Position numbers and translations under genes: made by a program. DNA of 64,000 bases from Melastoma dodecandrum. Its lineage: Eukaryota > Streptophyta > Magnoliopsida > Myrtales > Melastomataceae. The stretch is from assembly GCA_029817715.1 (NCBI GenBank), contig JARUPY010000533.1:2996001-3060000 (forward strand), given 5' to 3'. A model generated the notes under the pieces. It was not told the origin of the DNA. It did not search any database and saw nothing but the letters and a program-made list of their open reading frames with translations. Positions 32,686 to 43,405 of the stretch are shown one piece after another. Every line of letters begins with the position of its first letter. The stretch's first letter is position 1.

Positions 32686-32694
32686 TATATATAA
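32686..32694 (+). promoter_or_regulatory. TATA box of the Gnk2-domain gene
   Basis: TATATATAA, 41-49 bases upstream of the ATG at 32735. Confidence 0.6.
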
Positions 32695-32734
32695 GATCAA
32701 TCTCCCGTAACCTCACCCCAATTACTTCACCAAC

Positions 32735-33493
32735 ATGTCTCCCTCCCCGTTCTCATTCGCTACTGCTTTCCTCTTTGCAGCCCTTGTTTTCGGAAAGGCG
32801 GCCGCGGAAGTGGCCAGCCCCCTCTTTGGCTTATGTTTCAACCCCGAAAGTGTCACCTCCCTTTACCAAGCAAACCTGGACAACCTCCTTGCTTCCCTGT
32901 ACAAGAACGTGCCCGCCACCGGTTTCGGCACCCACTCCGTCGGCAGGTACCCCAACCAGGTATATGGCCTAGCCCTCTGCCGTGGCGACGTATCCCCCTC
33001 CGATTGCAGCACGTGCCTCTCCAACGCCAGGGATGAGATCCCCAAGATCTGCCCTAACGACCAGGGGGTTATAGTAGGGTATGACAACTGCCTCCTAAAG
33101 TTCGATGATGCCGACTTCCTGGGGAAGATCGACTTGTCGAACAGGTTCTACTTGTATAACGTGAACAATGTGACCAACCCGGCCGTGTTCAACAAGAATA
33201 CGAGGGAGCTGCTGACAAAGCTGGCCGAAGACATTTACATAGCGCCAAACCTGTTCGCATCAGGGGAAGGGGAGGCCAAGGGATATACGTCGCCATCGAA
33301 GAAGAAGAAGAAGGTGGTGCTGTACGGGATGGTACAGTGCACGAGGGATCTATCGGCGAGCGACTGCAAGAAGTGCCTGGACGAGATTATAGGGGAGCTG
33401 CCAAGCTGCTGCGACGGGAAGGAAGGAGGAAGAGTGATTAGCGGGAGCTGTAACTTCAGATACGAGGTTTATCCATTCCTCTCCGCTAATTGA
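32735..33493 (+). CDS. Cysteine-rich repeat secretory protein (two Gnk2 domains)
   Basis: Single exon, 252 residues. A signal peptide (about residues 1-24, FSFATAFLFAALVFGKAAA) is followed by two DUF26/Gnk2 domains and no membrane helix or kinase, so the product is secreted (CRRSP38-like). Each domain has the C-X8-C-X2-C core: CRGDVSPSDCSTC in the first and CTRDLSASDCKKC in the second. The domain pair resembles the ectodomains of CRK receptor kinases and the antifungal, mannose-binding ginkbilobin; defence in the apoplast is the usual inference. The second domain carries a run of five lysines before its core, which is unusual. The gene is intronless with a TATA box just upstream and an AATAAATAAA poly(A)-type signal about 50 bases after the stop. 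Confidence 0.88.
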   Translation: MSPSPFSFATAFLFAALVFGKAAAEVASPLFGLCFNPESVTSLYQANLDNLLASLYKNVPATGFGTHSVGRYPNQVYGLALCRGDVSPSDCSTCLSNARDEIPKICPNDQGVIVGYDNCLLKFDDADFLGKIDLSNRFYLYNVNNVTNPAVFNKNTRELLTKLAEDIYIAPNLFASGEGEAKGYTSPSKKKKKVVLYGMVQCTRDLSASDCKKCLDEIIGELPSCCDGKEGGRVISGSCNFRYEVYPFLSAN

Positions 33494-34021
33494 GAGCTAG
33501 CTGGTCGGGGGCTTCGGAATATATTTCCCGATTATTGTTGTATAATAAATAAAGAGTGGTCCCCGTATGCCATTAATTTCGAAGAGGGATTATTCGAATA
33601 AGTTCCAAGGGGGTGTTATTTGATTATGATGATGATGATATGATTATCAGTTAACTCCTCTCGTTCCCAAATAAAGCATTAGAGATCAGAACTAGCCTGA
33701 GATTTCTTTTCTTGCCATTAACGTGCAAGTCTGGATGTTCTGCATTTTACCAGGATATCTCAACTCAGTCACCGCTTGCACCTTGACACCCGTCGGATAT
33801 GGGCCAAAAGGAGAGCCACTAGGCCCATACTAGGATGGGCCAAAGGGCCCGTTTCCTTCACCGGGGGCTTCACATCCCATGGGGTGTCCAGATCAAGAAA
33901 CCTGCTCCCTCTTGGAATTTGATCCATGATCTTCAACAATGCCATACATAATCTCTCTATGGGCCTCGAAGTGGTTTGTCCTCCTAACATTCCAGAGTCA
34001 TGTCAAGGGCTGGACTGAACA
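33494..34021. other. 3' region and spacer
   Basis: It contains the 3' UTR of the Gnk2-domain gene and sequence with several GGCCCA/TGGGCC hexamers (33800-33850). No gene is visible. Confidence 0.35.
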
Positions 34022-34173
34022 TAGGGCCGTTAATGAGCCGGGCCGGGCTCGGATACCCCCTATCCGAACCCGGCCCAAATAAAAAAATGAGGTCTGAGCC
34101 CAGACCGGACTCGAGCCCAGAGACGAACCGGGCCGGGTGGTTCGCGAGATGGCTCGGCTCATTACCACCGTAA
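34022..34173. mobile_element. Small foldback/MITE-like element with GAGCCGGGCCGGGCT ends
   Basis: The left end (GGGCCGTTAATGAGCCGGGC) matches the complement of the right end (ACGGTGGTAATGAGCCGAGC) with a few changes. The sequence between is rich in CCGGGC/CCCGGC words. Plant hAT-type MITEs often have such ends, but I could not define a clean target duplication. Confidence 0.4.
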
Positions 34174-34417
34174 CAGAACCTGAGTCTAATTAGGAAATTA
34201 CCAAATCCGTAACATGCCAAGGACTTGATCCACACCCACAGTAAACCTAATCCAACCTATCCACCCACCACTTCAATTTAATTTTCATTCATAACCTCGA
34301 AATTATTTTGTTCTTTGGGTGGGGTGGGGAGTATATATAAGTACAGATTTACTGATCAAAGGGGCCAGCATCAGCGTTCTTTTTCCTAGTCTTTCTGCTC
34401 AACACAACGGGGCGATC

Positions 34418-35128
34418 ATGGCAACTCTGAACACGGCTAGTGATTTCCCTGGCCAGCGTGGCCATACTCGCACGAGTCGCTGCTGCCGCTACGTGTAATG
34501 TCGGGGATTCAAATGGCAGGTGGGACACTTCTACCGATCTCCAGCCTTGGGGGGCCGCTCAGACCACCTCTGTCGGAGACACCCTTGGTAAGTGTCAGAG
34601 GGTCGAAACAGCACACTGGCCCTGGAAAGTTCCTGCACTCTGGCCTAATTTACCTATATTTAGTTATCTTGATTTCTCGTGGCAGTCTTCCAATACTCGC
34701 CTAACCACGATGTGACCAAAGTAACCAAGCCGGAGTAAGACTCCTGCCAGGCGACCAACCCGATCCAAACTAACACTGGTGGTTCCACCGCCGTCGCCCT
34801 CAACTCCCCAGGCAAGAGATACTTCATCTGCACGACGCCCGGACACTGTGCTTCAGGGATGAAACTCCAGGTGGTTACTCTCGCAGGTGCAGCTTCTTCT
34901 TCTTCTTCTCCATCAACCTTCCCGGAGACTACCCCTTCCCCTGCCCCTGCCGACACTCCGACCCATCCTTTCGTTCCAGTCTCGTCAAAAAAAGCATCAG
35001 GCCCATCGCCATCCCTCCAGAAGGTAGCAGCAGAAGGGCCCGGATCAGGAGCCAGCGATATGGTTTCGCCTGCGATTCACATCGCAACTGGGCTGGTACT
35101 TGGATTAATGATCATTCTCTCTGCTTAA
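34418..35128 (+). pseudogene. Phytocyanin (uclacyanin/blue copper protein-like) pseudogene
   Basis: Two exon-like blocks, 34418-34587 and 34686-35128, match phytocyanins. There is a signal peptide (ISLASVAILARVAAA), a plastocyanin-like domain with WDTSTDLQPW and VGDTLVFQYSPNHDV across a GT-AG intron, then [19 protein letters not shown] Pro/Ser-rich stretch and a hydrophobic GPI-signal-like tail follow. All four type I copper ligands (His, Cys, His, Met) are still encoded. Two lesions break it. The ATG at 34418 is out of frame with the signal peptide, and no in-frame ATG lies between a TGA at 34428 and the domain. An in-frame TAA at 34736-34738 replaces an aromatic codon in KPE-x-DSC. Use of another start would still meet the TAA. 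Confidence 0.8.
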
Positions 35129-35442
35129 GGGAATTAAAATACATCTCATCACACATTAATTAATTTCCGGTGCTTTCTTGACCTTACATTGATTCAGTTT
35201 CAACAACCAAACTATGATTTAAGAGCACCCGAAGAAGTGGGTCCACTAAATTGACAATGTTCAATCTTATTCATAGGCCATTGATTAGTCCAGTCTTATC
35301 TAATTCCAACAACAAATAATGATTCCCAAGAAAATAAAGCCTTAATCTGCACAACACCAACCAACCAACCACTCAACTAACAATCTCCCAAAATCATTGA
35401 ACCCAGTAAATTTAATAAAACGAAAAATTTAAAGTTTCGTAG
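35129..35442. other. Spacer
   Basis: AT-rich sequence between the phytocyanin relic and the 3' end of the proline-rich gene; no feature seen. Confidence 0.35.
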
Positions 35443-35940
35443 CTAGGCATGCATGGGACCTGGGCTGGGAAGAGTTTCGAGGAGGGGCGGCGGGGCGATG
35501 ATAGTCGCGGAAGGCAGTGGCGGCGAAGGGGACGGTAACTGGGTCGGCGGAGGGGACGTTGCGGGCAGGGATGGAGGCAATGGGGAGCCGGGGATCGGTG
35601 GGGGCGTGCTCGGCTGCGGCAGGGATGGTTTAGGCGGTGGTGGCGGGTACGAGCTGGGATCGGTAATGGGGGCGGGGGGGCTCTGGGTGGAGCCGGAAGA
35701 ACTGGGTATGGACGGGGTCGGATTGTAGGAAGAACCGGAGGCTGCGGGCGGGGAGACGACTACGACTGGGGAGGAAAAGGAGCTGCATTCACCGGAAGAG
35801 GACGAGCACTTTGGGGAAGAGTGCTGGTGATGACTGAGGGAGTGACGCAAGGGGCCGAAACCCAAGACGAGGGCGAGGACGACGACCGCCGTGACTATGA
35901 AGATGAAGATCTTGGTCGCCTTTCCGACATAACACAACAT
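35443..35940 (-). CDS. Proline-rich single-pass membrane protein, function unknown
   Basis: Single exon, 165 residues. The N-terminus [20 protein letters not shown] contains a membrane helix (about residues 9-28) that is well conserved in a plant family described only as hydroxyproline-rich or vegetative cell wall protein-like. A Ser/Cys cluster follows ([14 protein letters not shown]), then about 90 residues dominated by Pro and Ser ([17 protein letters not shown]). The topology suggests an anchored protein with an extracellular, possibly glycosylated Pro-rich tail, acting at the wall-membrane interface. Composition-biased frames can be spurious. The conserved-looking N-terminal helix, a correct ATG and the uninterrupted frame speak for a real gene. 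Confidence 0.6.
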   Translation of the reverse strand: MLCYVGKATKIFIFIVTAVVVLALVLGFGPLRHSLSHHQHSSPKCSSSSGECSSFSSPVVVVSPPAASGSSYNPTPSIPSSSGSTQSPPAPITDPSSYPPPPPKPSLPQPSTPPPIPGSPLPPSLPATSPPPTQLPSPSPPLPSATIIAPPPLLETLPSPGPMHA

Positions 35941-36539
35941 CCTCGGATGGATGGGGATGGGATTATTGTCTGTAATAATGATTTGTCAGTCTCTGCACTG
36001 GCTGAGTTTGAGAAGGATTGTCTAATGCCTGAAGCAGCAGAAGTGGGATGTTGTTCCTGCTGGCATCGTTTGTCGCTTTGGGTTTGGGGGAGTTGGGAGT
36101 GGTCTTTTCGCCTTCTTCTCGATGGAATTTGGGTGTTTGGGTTAATGGGGCATTTCTTTTTGGGTCTCGGTGGTTTGTGTTTTGGATGGATTTGTGGGGT
36201 TGGGAGGGAATGAATTGATGGGGCAATGCACGTGAAGGCCACTTTGGGAGGAGGAGAAACAGTTCATGATGCTTAATGACATGGTTCAGGATGACAGTAT
36301 GAGGATGCTTCCCCCCTCCCCTGTAAGACTGTTTTTGCAAGTACATTCGACTGACTGCGTATCCTGGGAAAAAGCTTACATTCACCGCCATTACCATTCA
36401 TTCAGCACGGCCCCACCACCAGGCACCGACCCCCATTCTTCCCACCCAACTCTTTCCCCAGAACATAAAGAAGGAACATGCTGAAATGGAGTAACCCCAG
36501 AAGGCCCTGAGATTCCGCGAAGATATCATGATATTAGCC
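35941..36539. other. Spacer upstream of the proline-rich gene
   Basis: Open frames here are overlapping and low-complexity; I recognise no product. It contains the presumed promoter of the minus-strand proline-rich gene. Confidence 0.3.
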
Positions 36540-37240
36540 CAGCCTTTATGCCCTGGCCTGGAAACACTGGATGCATTCCAATGACTTGGACATGGCAATG
36601 TTGTGCCTCGGATCGATCAGATCAGTTGAGCTCGCGGTCACAGAGCCAATGTCATCAAATCCCTCTCCGCCATCCCATGGAACACCCTCGTCATTGTTTC
36701 CATGTGTGGCCAAAACATCCGTACACACCAAGCAGAGAATTCGCCAGAGGTTGGCTCCCCTGCCAACCATTCACAACAGCCTGACAGTGGACGGGCCTCC
36801 CCATATTGAGCAACCACTATTTACCGCATGCTTTCAGAACGAAGGGATAGGTAAAACTATCGCCCACCTCCACGGAGCACAACATATCGACATACAACTG
36901 GAGACCCTCCAAGCAAGATCCGCCGGAAAGATAACTCCTCTGATTATGGAATTCCACAGGAACGAATTCTTAACGGGAATATAGTTGAACACGGACCGGT
37001 GATCAGTCATCTTGCCGCGGAGGGCGTAAAAGGCGCGACCACTTTGGTGAGCAGAGAGGCGTTGTGGAGAAGGACTTTGGAAATGACAGTATGGACATGG
37101 AGCATCTGGCCATGTGGGAAGAACCTGGAGTTGTTGAGGGGCTGTAGGATCTTCCCACACCGGAGGGATGTGAGGGATGGATTCCTGAGCTCATAATGAG
37201 CTTCGTGGAGCGACCAGAAGAGAGAAGGCTGTTGGAGTTC
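36540..37240 (-). pseudogene. Pentatricopeptide-repeat (PPR) gene relic
   Basis: Three minus-strand frames read in turn give a PPR protein of the organelle RNA-editing (PLS) type. First, up to about 37040, comes the leader with HGQMLHVHTVISKVLLHNAS LLTKVV. Then, about 37040-36920, FYALRGKMTDHRSVF and PVKNSFLWNSIIRG. Then, from about 36920, LQLYVDMLCSVEVGDSFTYP and FVLKACGK, followed by a stop and further repeat-like pieces (VHCQAVVNGW, NSLLGVYG, MAERDLMT). At least two frameshifts and several stop codons are needed to follow it. The remaining repeats and any E/DYW tail are missing. It lies directly beside the formin relic. Confidence 0.75.
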
Positions 37241-37752
37241 CCTGAAGAGCTTGGGTTGAACAGCTCCTCCTTTCATTAACTTGGTCCGGGTACGTGCCCC
37301 TTTCAAGTTTTTAGACTTGTAATAGATTATGAGTTAAGATGGGGACAAAGGTGGAGGATATAATCTGAATCCTTATTAGTTAGCAGTTTCTAAGGTTTTA
37401 GTGATGAAGTGATATTGTCCCCAGATATTACTATTCGAGACTTTTTTTTTCGTGCCCTCCCAATCTTATCTTAAATATACCCAAAAAATAAAAAGGTTGC
37501 CGTCTTACCCGGAAAAAAACATTTGTTCTCATCACGTCTTGGTGTTCTTTCTTCTTCGTCGTCATCATTGTTCTTTCATTGTAGACTCCATTGATTCTCC
37601 ACGTCCTCCTCGACATTTTCCCTGCAAAACGTTTTTGTTGCTTGCATGATCTGCTTGGATGAGATTCAAGATTTCCTCGATTTTTCTCCGATGAGGAAGT
37701 TCGGGATATGAAATGACAGGCCAGACAAAGGAATGGCGACCTGAGGAAAAGG

Positions 37753-40700
37753 ATGTTGGCGAGGGTCTCCCGTGGAGTTGTTTTCCTCGCGATCTTGCTG
37801 TGTACGCTGACGGTGTTAGCCTCCGAGGGCGGGAGACAGCCCCATGACAGGCTTCTTGAAGATGTAGGCCGTTTGCCTGCGTTGCTAGGGGTTAAGGTAA
37901 AACAGAGCATTCAAAAATCTTATGCCTGGGACATGACCATCCAATTTTCAAGATCTAATTGGCTATGAATAGATAGAAACACGATGAGTCTCTGCATATA
38001 GTTTTTGTTCGCTCTATTTTGATGCGAGGGGAGGTAACATTTTAGATATGATTTCAGATAGAGAAGGCATGGATCTGTTGCAAGAATGAACTGATAGAAA
38101 GAGCTAGAGCTGACAGAGAGATAGACATACATTCACTGATGGAAGCAACCGAGAGATGGAAATTCCTGGGGCTGACCAAAAGTAACATCGAAATGTCGAT
38201 GAGTGTCCTTCCTCAGCAACTGAGGGCAATGCTCTTGGAATGCTTGCGACATCATGACCCGTGGCAGCATGGCCCTGAATACGAAGAGGTCCCCGTTAGT
38301 AGATGGTTAGTCAACATCATCCTATTTCGAGGAAGAGATATTCCGAGGAGGAACATCCAGCAAAAGAGCAGGGACACTATCGGTAATGCCATTGCCGGCC
38401 TTTCCCCGTCATAACACGGTGCACCAGGAATCAAAACAAGTTATGGATGACTTTGCACCACCACCTCTGGCTCGGAACATGGCGCCCAGCCAGTCTTCAT
38501 CTCCAGTTACCAATTCGTTGCATAGTCCCATTCCGGAGCATTCAGATACTCCATCACAGGACTTGGATTTTGACGCACCGCTGCCTGAGGAGGAGTCTCT
38601 CACACCAGTTACGAGCACGCCCACGAAGCCAAAACCAAAGGATGGGAATACAACCGGTAGTTTGAGTCATGCTCCTGCCCCCTCTGATAAGAAGAAAAAC
38701 AATGAGGGGATTAAGATTGTTTTAACCGCCGTGGCATCTGCTGCAGTTACCTCTCTGGTACTTGCTCTATTGTTTGCGGTCTGCAATAAACCCAAGAAGA
38801 AGAGAGATGATCCCAGGAAAATGCAGAAGGAAGACAGGCCACTTTTAAATCTGACGAGCGATTTCTCTGCCGGTAAATAAGATTGATTGACTCCTTTTCT
38901 TACAGGCAAGCAGTTGATAATGAACTTACATGCAAGCAGTTGATAATGAACTTTGAAAATTCGCAGGTTCTTCACCAAGATCTCTCAGCATTGACAGCTC
39001 CGGCAATAAAGAGATGAGCTCAAGTTTTGCAAGAGTATCGTCCATTACTCATATTTCTGTAGGAACAGAGAATCCGAAATCCCCAAGGCAAGCAGCCGTG
39101 ACCTCGTCGGAAACAGGGGCACCGGCTCTGAAGCAGGGATCTCTAAAGCCGCCTCCAGGAAAGCCAGCTCCGCCACCACCTGGGCCACCACCTCCGCCTC
39201 CACCCAAGGCCCGACCTCCACCGCCACCGAAAGGCAGTCGTCCTCCACCAGCAACCCCGCCAAAGATTAATGGACATGCAAGGGGAAACAGTGCTTCATG
39301 CGATGGATTTGATTCCAATGGAGACTCCAAGGCTCCCAAGACCAAACTGAAACCATTTTTCTGGGATAAGGTCCTTGCAAGCCCCAACCATTCAATGGTC
39401 TGGCACAAAATCAAAGCTGGCTCCTTCCAGTAAGCCTCATGACTATAACCACCGAGTTCATCCCTGGTATCCATAACATAAGTAGATATCAATGTCAAAG
39501 CCAATCATTTCGCATGCAGGTTCAATGAGGAGATGATGGAATCATTATTCGGCTACACTACTGGAGATAAGAACAAGATGGATAACAAGAATGATTCGCC
39601 GGCAAGACAAAGTCAGCCCCTGAGCATTCAAATTATCGATCCTAAGAAAGCTCAGAATCTTTCAATTCTTCTACGAGCTCTCAATTGAACAACAGAAGAA
39701 GTTTGTGATGCTCTTACAGAAAGTGAGTTACTCTATCTCAGTAAAGATACTCTCTCCGCAGATGATTTTGGGTCAAACTAGAATTCACCCAGAGAGCAAG
39801 TATATCATGACCACAGAAATTCGGAAGCACAATTTTTAGTTTGCCCACACACCTGCGCCTGATCACCCCCATATGTCCAGTTCTGATCTTTCAAGATGTC
39901 CAAACAGAAACGAGACCATAATAATAATTTCACAGTAACACCATATTCCAATTGATTTCAAACCAGCAGAATGATAGCACTGAAAATGTTCAGAAACATA
40001 TTCCGTATATCATGCACAGATCTTACATTTAGTATTCTGACTAAATTCTTGTCCTTTGACGATATTTCCAGGGAACGAACTTCCAGTGGAGCTTCTACAG
40101 TCTCTTTCGAGGGCTGCACCAACGACAGATGAAGAGCTGAAACTAAGACTCTACACTGGAGATCCTTCCAGGCTGGGTCCTGCAGAGAGATTCCTAAAAG
40201 TCTTGATTGAGATTCCTTTTGCATTTAAGCGAGTGGAAGCATTGTTGTTCATGACAGATGCCCAGGAGGAAGAGTCAAATGTCAGAGAATGTCTAGCAAC
40301 TTTGGAGGTATGTCAGCATTAGAAAGCCAGCCAATGATAATAGATGCCTTCATGAACACTCTGAATACTCAGTAGTTCACTGACAAACAAGAAAAATTGC
40401 AGGTTGCTTGCAGTAAACTAAGGGAAAGCCGACTTTTCCTTAAGCTGCTAGAAGCAGTACTCAAAACTGGTAATCGGATGAATGATGGAACATTCAGGGG
40501 TGGTGCCCAGGCATTTAAGCTGGACACACTACTAAAACTTTCTGATGTCAGAGGAATAGATGGAAAGACCACTCTATTGCACTTTGTCGTTCAAGAAATC
40601 ATCCGATCCGAAGGAATCCGAGCCTCCCGCACCATGAGGGAAAGCCAAAGCATGTCTAGTGTTAAATCAGAAGATTTTGCCCACAACATGAGTCGAGACT

Positions 40701-40980
40701 CGAGAATCAGCCGACCATTACCGCACCCTCAGCTTACAAGTTGTTTCGGGATTAAGCACGGAACTTGAAGATGTGAAAAGGGCAGCAATAATAGATGCGG
40801 ATAACATATCATCCTCGGTTGCGAAGATGAATCAATCCCTTGAAAAGATGAAGGAATTTCTAAACTCTGAGTTAAAGAGCATTGAGGAGGGCAGATTTGG
40901 CCATTGCCTCGAAACTTTTGTGGCTGAGATGGAAATTAAGGTCAGGTCCTTCATGAAAAATTATCTGAGTCGACTACAAA
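37753..40980 (+). pseudogene. Class I formin (FH4/FH8-like FH2) pseudogene, C-terminally truncated
   Basis: Exon-like blocks: 37753-37896, 38058-38872, 38967-39429, 39520-39722, 40072-40307 and 40403 to about 40970. Class I plant formins are plasma-membrane actin nucleators. Here the parts are a signal peptide (GVVFLAILLCTLTVLA), an extracellular part, a Pro/Ser region and a membrane helix (IVLTAVASAAVTSLVLALLF). A polyproline FH1 (39160-39260) and an FH2 domain starting KLKPFFWDKV follow, with ELPVELLQSL and [20 protein letters not shown] later. Lesions: a one-base frameshift near 38396-38412 (TAA reached at 38412); an in-frame TGA at 39686-39688 in the FH2; a one-base insertion near 40702; and loss of everything after the KSIEEGRFGHCLE segment, where an A run begins. 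All splice borders are still GT-AG, so decay is recent. Confidence 0.85.
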
Positions 40981-41589
40981 AAAAAAAAATCCCAGCTGTT
41001 GTGGGCTTTGGTGAGCTCCGAGGGCCGTGAACTGATTCCATTTCCGACACCATTTGTCAAGTACTTTTGTGACAAAAACCAGAAAACTAACCGACAATAT
41101 CAAACAGCAATACCTGCACACTCCGACCACGGACCTCCGTACCGCAAGTGGCGCTAAATCATAGACTCCGTTAAACCACATTCTTACCCCGGACATTTCG
41201 TCGAACGCTTTCCGTGCATTGTCCCAATATGTGCCCCAATTTCCTCATCCCGCTAGCCTTCGAGTTACAACGAGCAAGTCAAGACGATTATAACAGGCAC
41301 GAGGCGGTTTCGACGAGGTTATGGATGCGAGGATCGGGGATGGAAATGGGAAGCGAGTTAGAGGGCCGTGGCGATGAGATGAGCGAGAATTTGAGGAGGT
41401 CGGTAGATTGACTGGTCGGAGGAGTGGAAGGAGGTGGGTTTGGAGCCGTGCAAGCAAAAATGATCGGTAGAACGAGGTAGTTGAGGAGTTCCGCCGTTAT
41501 AACCGTTCGCGTCTGTTTTGTTTGAACTGAGCGCTTGGTCATAATTATGCTCTGTGCTTAAATTAATTAAGGAATAACCCAAAGAAAGA

Positions 41590-41800
41590 TCAACGGAAAA
41601 TGCCCACAAGTTGCCACGAATAATCATCAGTTCCGGCAAGGAACAGGTGAACGAAGCAGGCGATGCCTCCAATCAACATGAAGTATGGTGCGCAGGACGC
41701 CCTCAACTTGTCGTTCGGCAGTGTCCCCGTCACAACTGCCCAAATTGCCAGGGTGAACCTGCAGCATGCCTGGCATGAGTCTCTTGCTTTATCTTGTGAA
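41590..41800 (-). other. Candidate C-terminal exon of an unidentified membrane protein
   Basis: A minus-strand frame ending at TGA 41590-41592 has the look of a real conserved protein: VVTGTLPNDKLRASCAPYF, then a hydrophobic helix FMLIGGIACFVHLFLAG, then DDYSWQLVGIFR. Upstream sequence on the minus strand contains no clear first exon, and I do not recognise the family. It could be the end of a spliced gene, a relic or chance. Confidence 0.3.
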
Positions 41801-43307
41801 AGTGAAAGGATCGATATCCAACAGGCATTTCTTGGCCTTACCAGTGAGAATGAGGCAAGGTAAGATGAGCTGCTGGCTCCAGGAGTCCTTCTGGAGTAAA
41901 TGCAGTTGTTGCAGCCACCGAGCAGATTCACAAGTACGTGGACCACGCACAGTTGACCGACCTCCAGCACCAAATCCGAGATTGAATGCTGATTCGTGTA
42001 ATCCCCTCAAAATCTCGATAAACAACAAAACAATTGACAGAACAGATCAATTACTCATTCGCACACCAAACTCCAGCCAACACAACCACGAATCAGTTTC
42101 AACACGCAAACTCCGACAGCGCAAGCCAACTGCACACACTCACCGCCTTCGGCGCACAAAACTCCCACAACGCCTCTGCAACAGTTCAACAGAATGGAAT
42201 CTAACCAACTCCTTTTCCCTCCCAACCCCCTTTTCTAATATTCCTCCTACCAACAGTTAAGTGGACCGGGCCTTACATTCATTTATTTAATAAAAGCCCA
42301 GCCCACCACAATACAACAGCTCGTAGCTAACTTCACAGCAATCACCCTTTCCTTAGCAGCTCACAGCGACCATCCTCACCATTCCTTATCTGTGCCACGC
42401 ATCAAACGCTTGTTCACAAGTACGTGCTCTGTTCATGGCCCAAATCGAATTCACAGACCTGGGCCGGCAGAATTATGGACGAAAATTTTAAATCATACGC
42501 CCCCTAAATCGGCCCACTTCCTAATTTTCTAAAAGCGAATTAGGTACTCATCGATTTCTTATTTCACTGTTTAACAAAATATTTTGTAACGACACGAGAA
42601 TGTCTGGCATCATTAGCATTTATTTTCCAGACATTGGGATTGATGTATTTTTGTCCGTTGCTCTCCGACTGCATTCCACAAAGGATCATCTCAAACTTCG
42701 ATGCCGGGTAATAATCCCTTGGGAGAAAAAAGAGGAGCCGCGGCCAGCCAACCCCCCTTCGTCGAAATAAAGGAGGTGGAATTCCAAACAAACACAGTAT
42801 TGATGGGAGTTCAAAAAACAAAAAAAACAAAAATTACTAGCTGAGCATTGATTGCAACAACTATGAACGCCGCCACAACATACAATCCCCAGGACAAATT
42901 ATTATTTTCCTCTTTGTTTTCTGGGGGGGGTTTCGCATGCCGAGACGACACTGAGAGACAAAACGCAGGGGGGTGGGTGGGGGGAGTATCTGCAGGTGGG
43001 GTGGAGGTGCTCTCCGTAAAAAAGCATGTCTCTCTCAAAACCCCAAAAATACAGAAAAAGGACAGCAAGTGTTTCCTGATACTAACTAAGCTACCCCTGT
43101 AACTTTATGCTTTCCGGGTTTCCCTACCATGATGTTGGCGGTGATGATGATGTTTTTAGGGAAATTCGATTCAATACCCGCCATCCATGCAAAGAAAGCG
43201 TGATTGGGGGTGGGGGTGGAGGGGTTTTTAGCTGTAAGAGTAGGAGCAGGAGGAGGGATAGGAACAGCAACTGCTGCTGCGGTTGTTGTTGGCGGTAGTG
43301 TCTGCGT

Positions 43308-43330
43308 TGTTGTTGTTGTTGTTGTTGTTG
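43308..43330. repeat. (GTT)n microsatellite
   Basis: About seven GTT units in a row, just past the 3' end of the bHLH gene. Confidence 0.85.
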
Positions 43331-43405
43331 CCCACCTTGGCAGCACCGATCAATACCGACAGCTGCTCCTGCTGCTGTTTCTGAAAACAAGACCAAGCCA
43401 AAAAC

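Larger units (their letters stand above)
40990..43405. other. Mostly unassigned stretch
   Basis: Apart from the candidate exon at 41590-41800, I recognise nothing coding. GGCCCA-type hexamers occur at about 42440 and 42460. A GTT microsatellite lies near 43308-43330, close to the 3' side of the bHLH gene. Confidence 0.3.

Noticed and set aside
34418..35128. A functional phytocyanin starting at another codon
   Set aside because: There is no in-frame ATG before the domain and the in-frame TAA at 34736 lies in the middle of the copper domain.
38364..38415. A mini-intron that would remove the first formin frameshift
   Set aside because: GT at 38381 to AG before GAATC would give an intron of only about 46-50 bases, shorter than plant introns, and would not repair the later TGA and second frameshift.
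42811..43068. Minus-strand frame of 85 codons with a hydrophobic end
   Set aside because: The hydrophobic part comes from an A/T-rich stretch, and there is no family resemblance or promoter.
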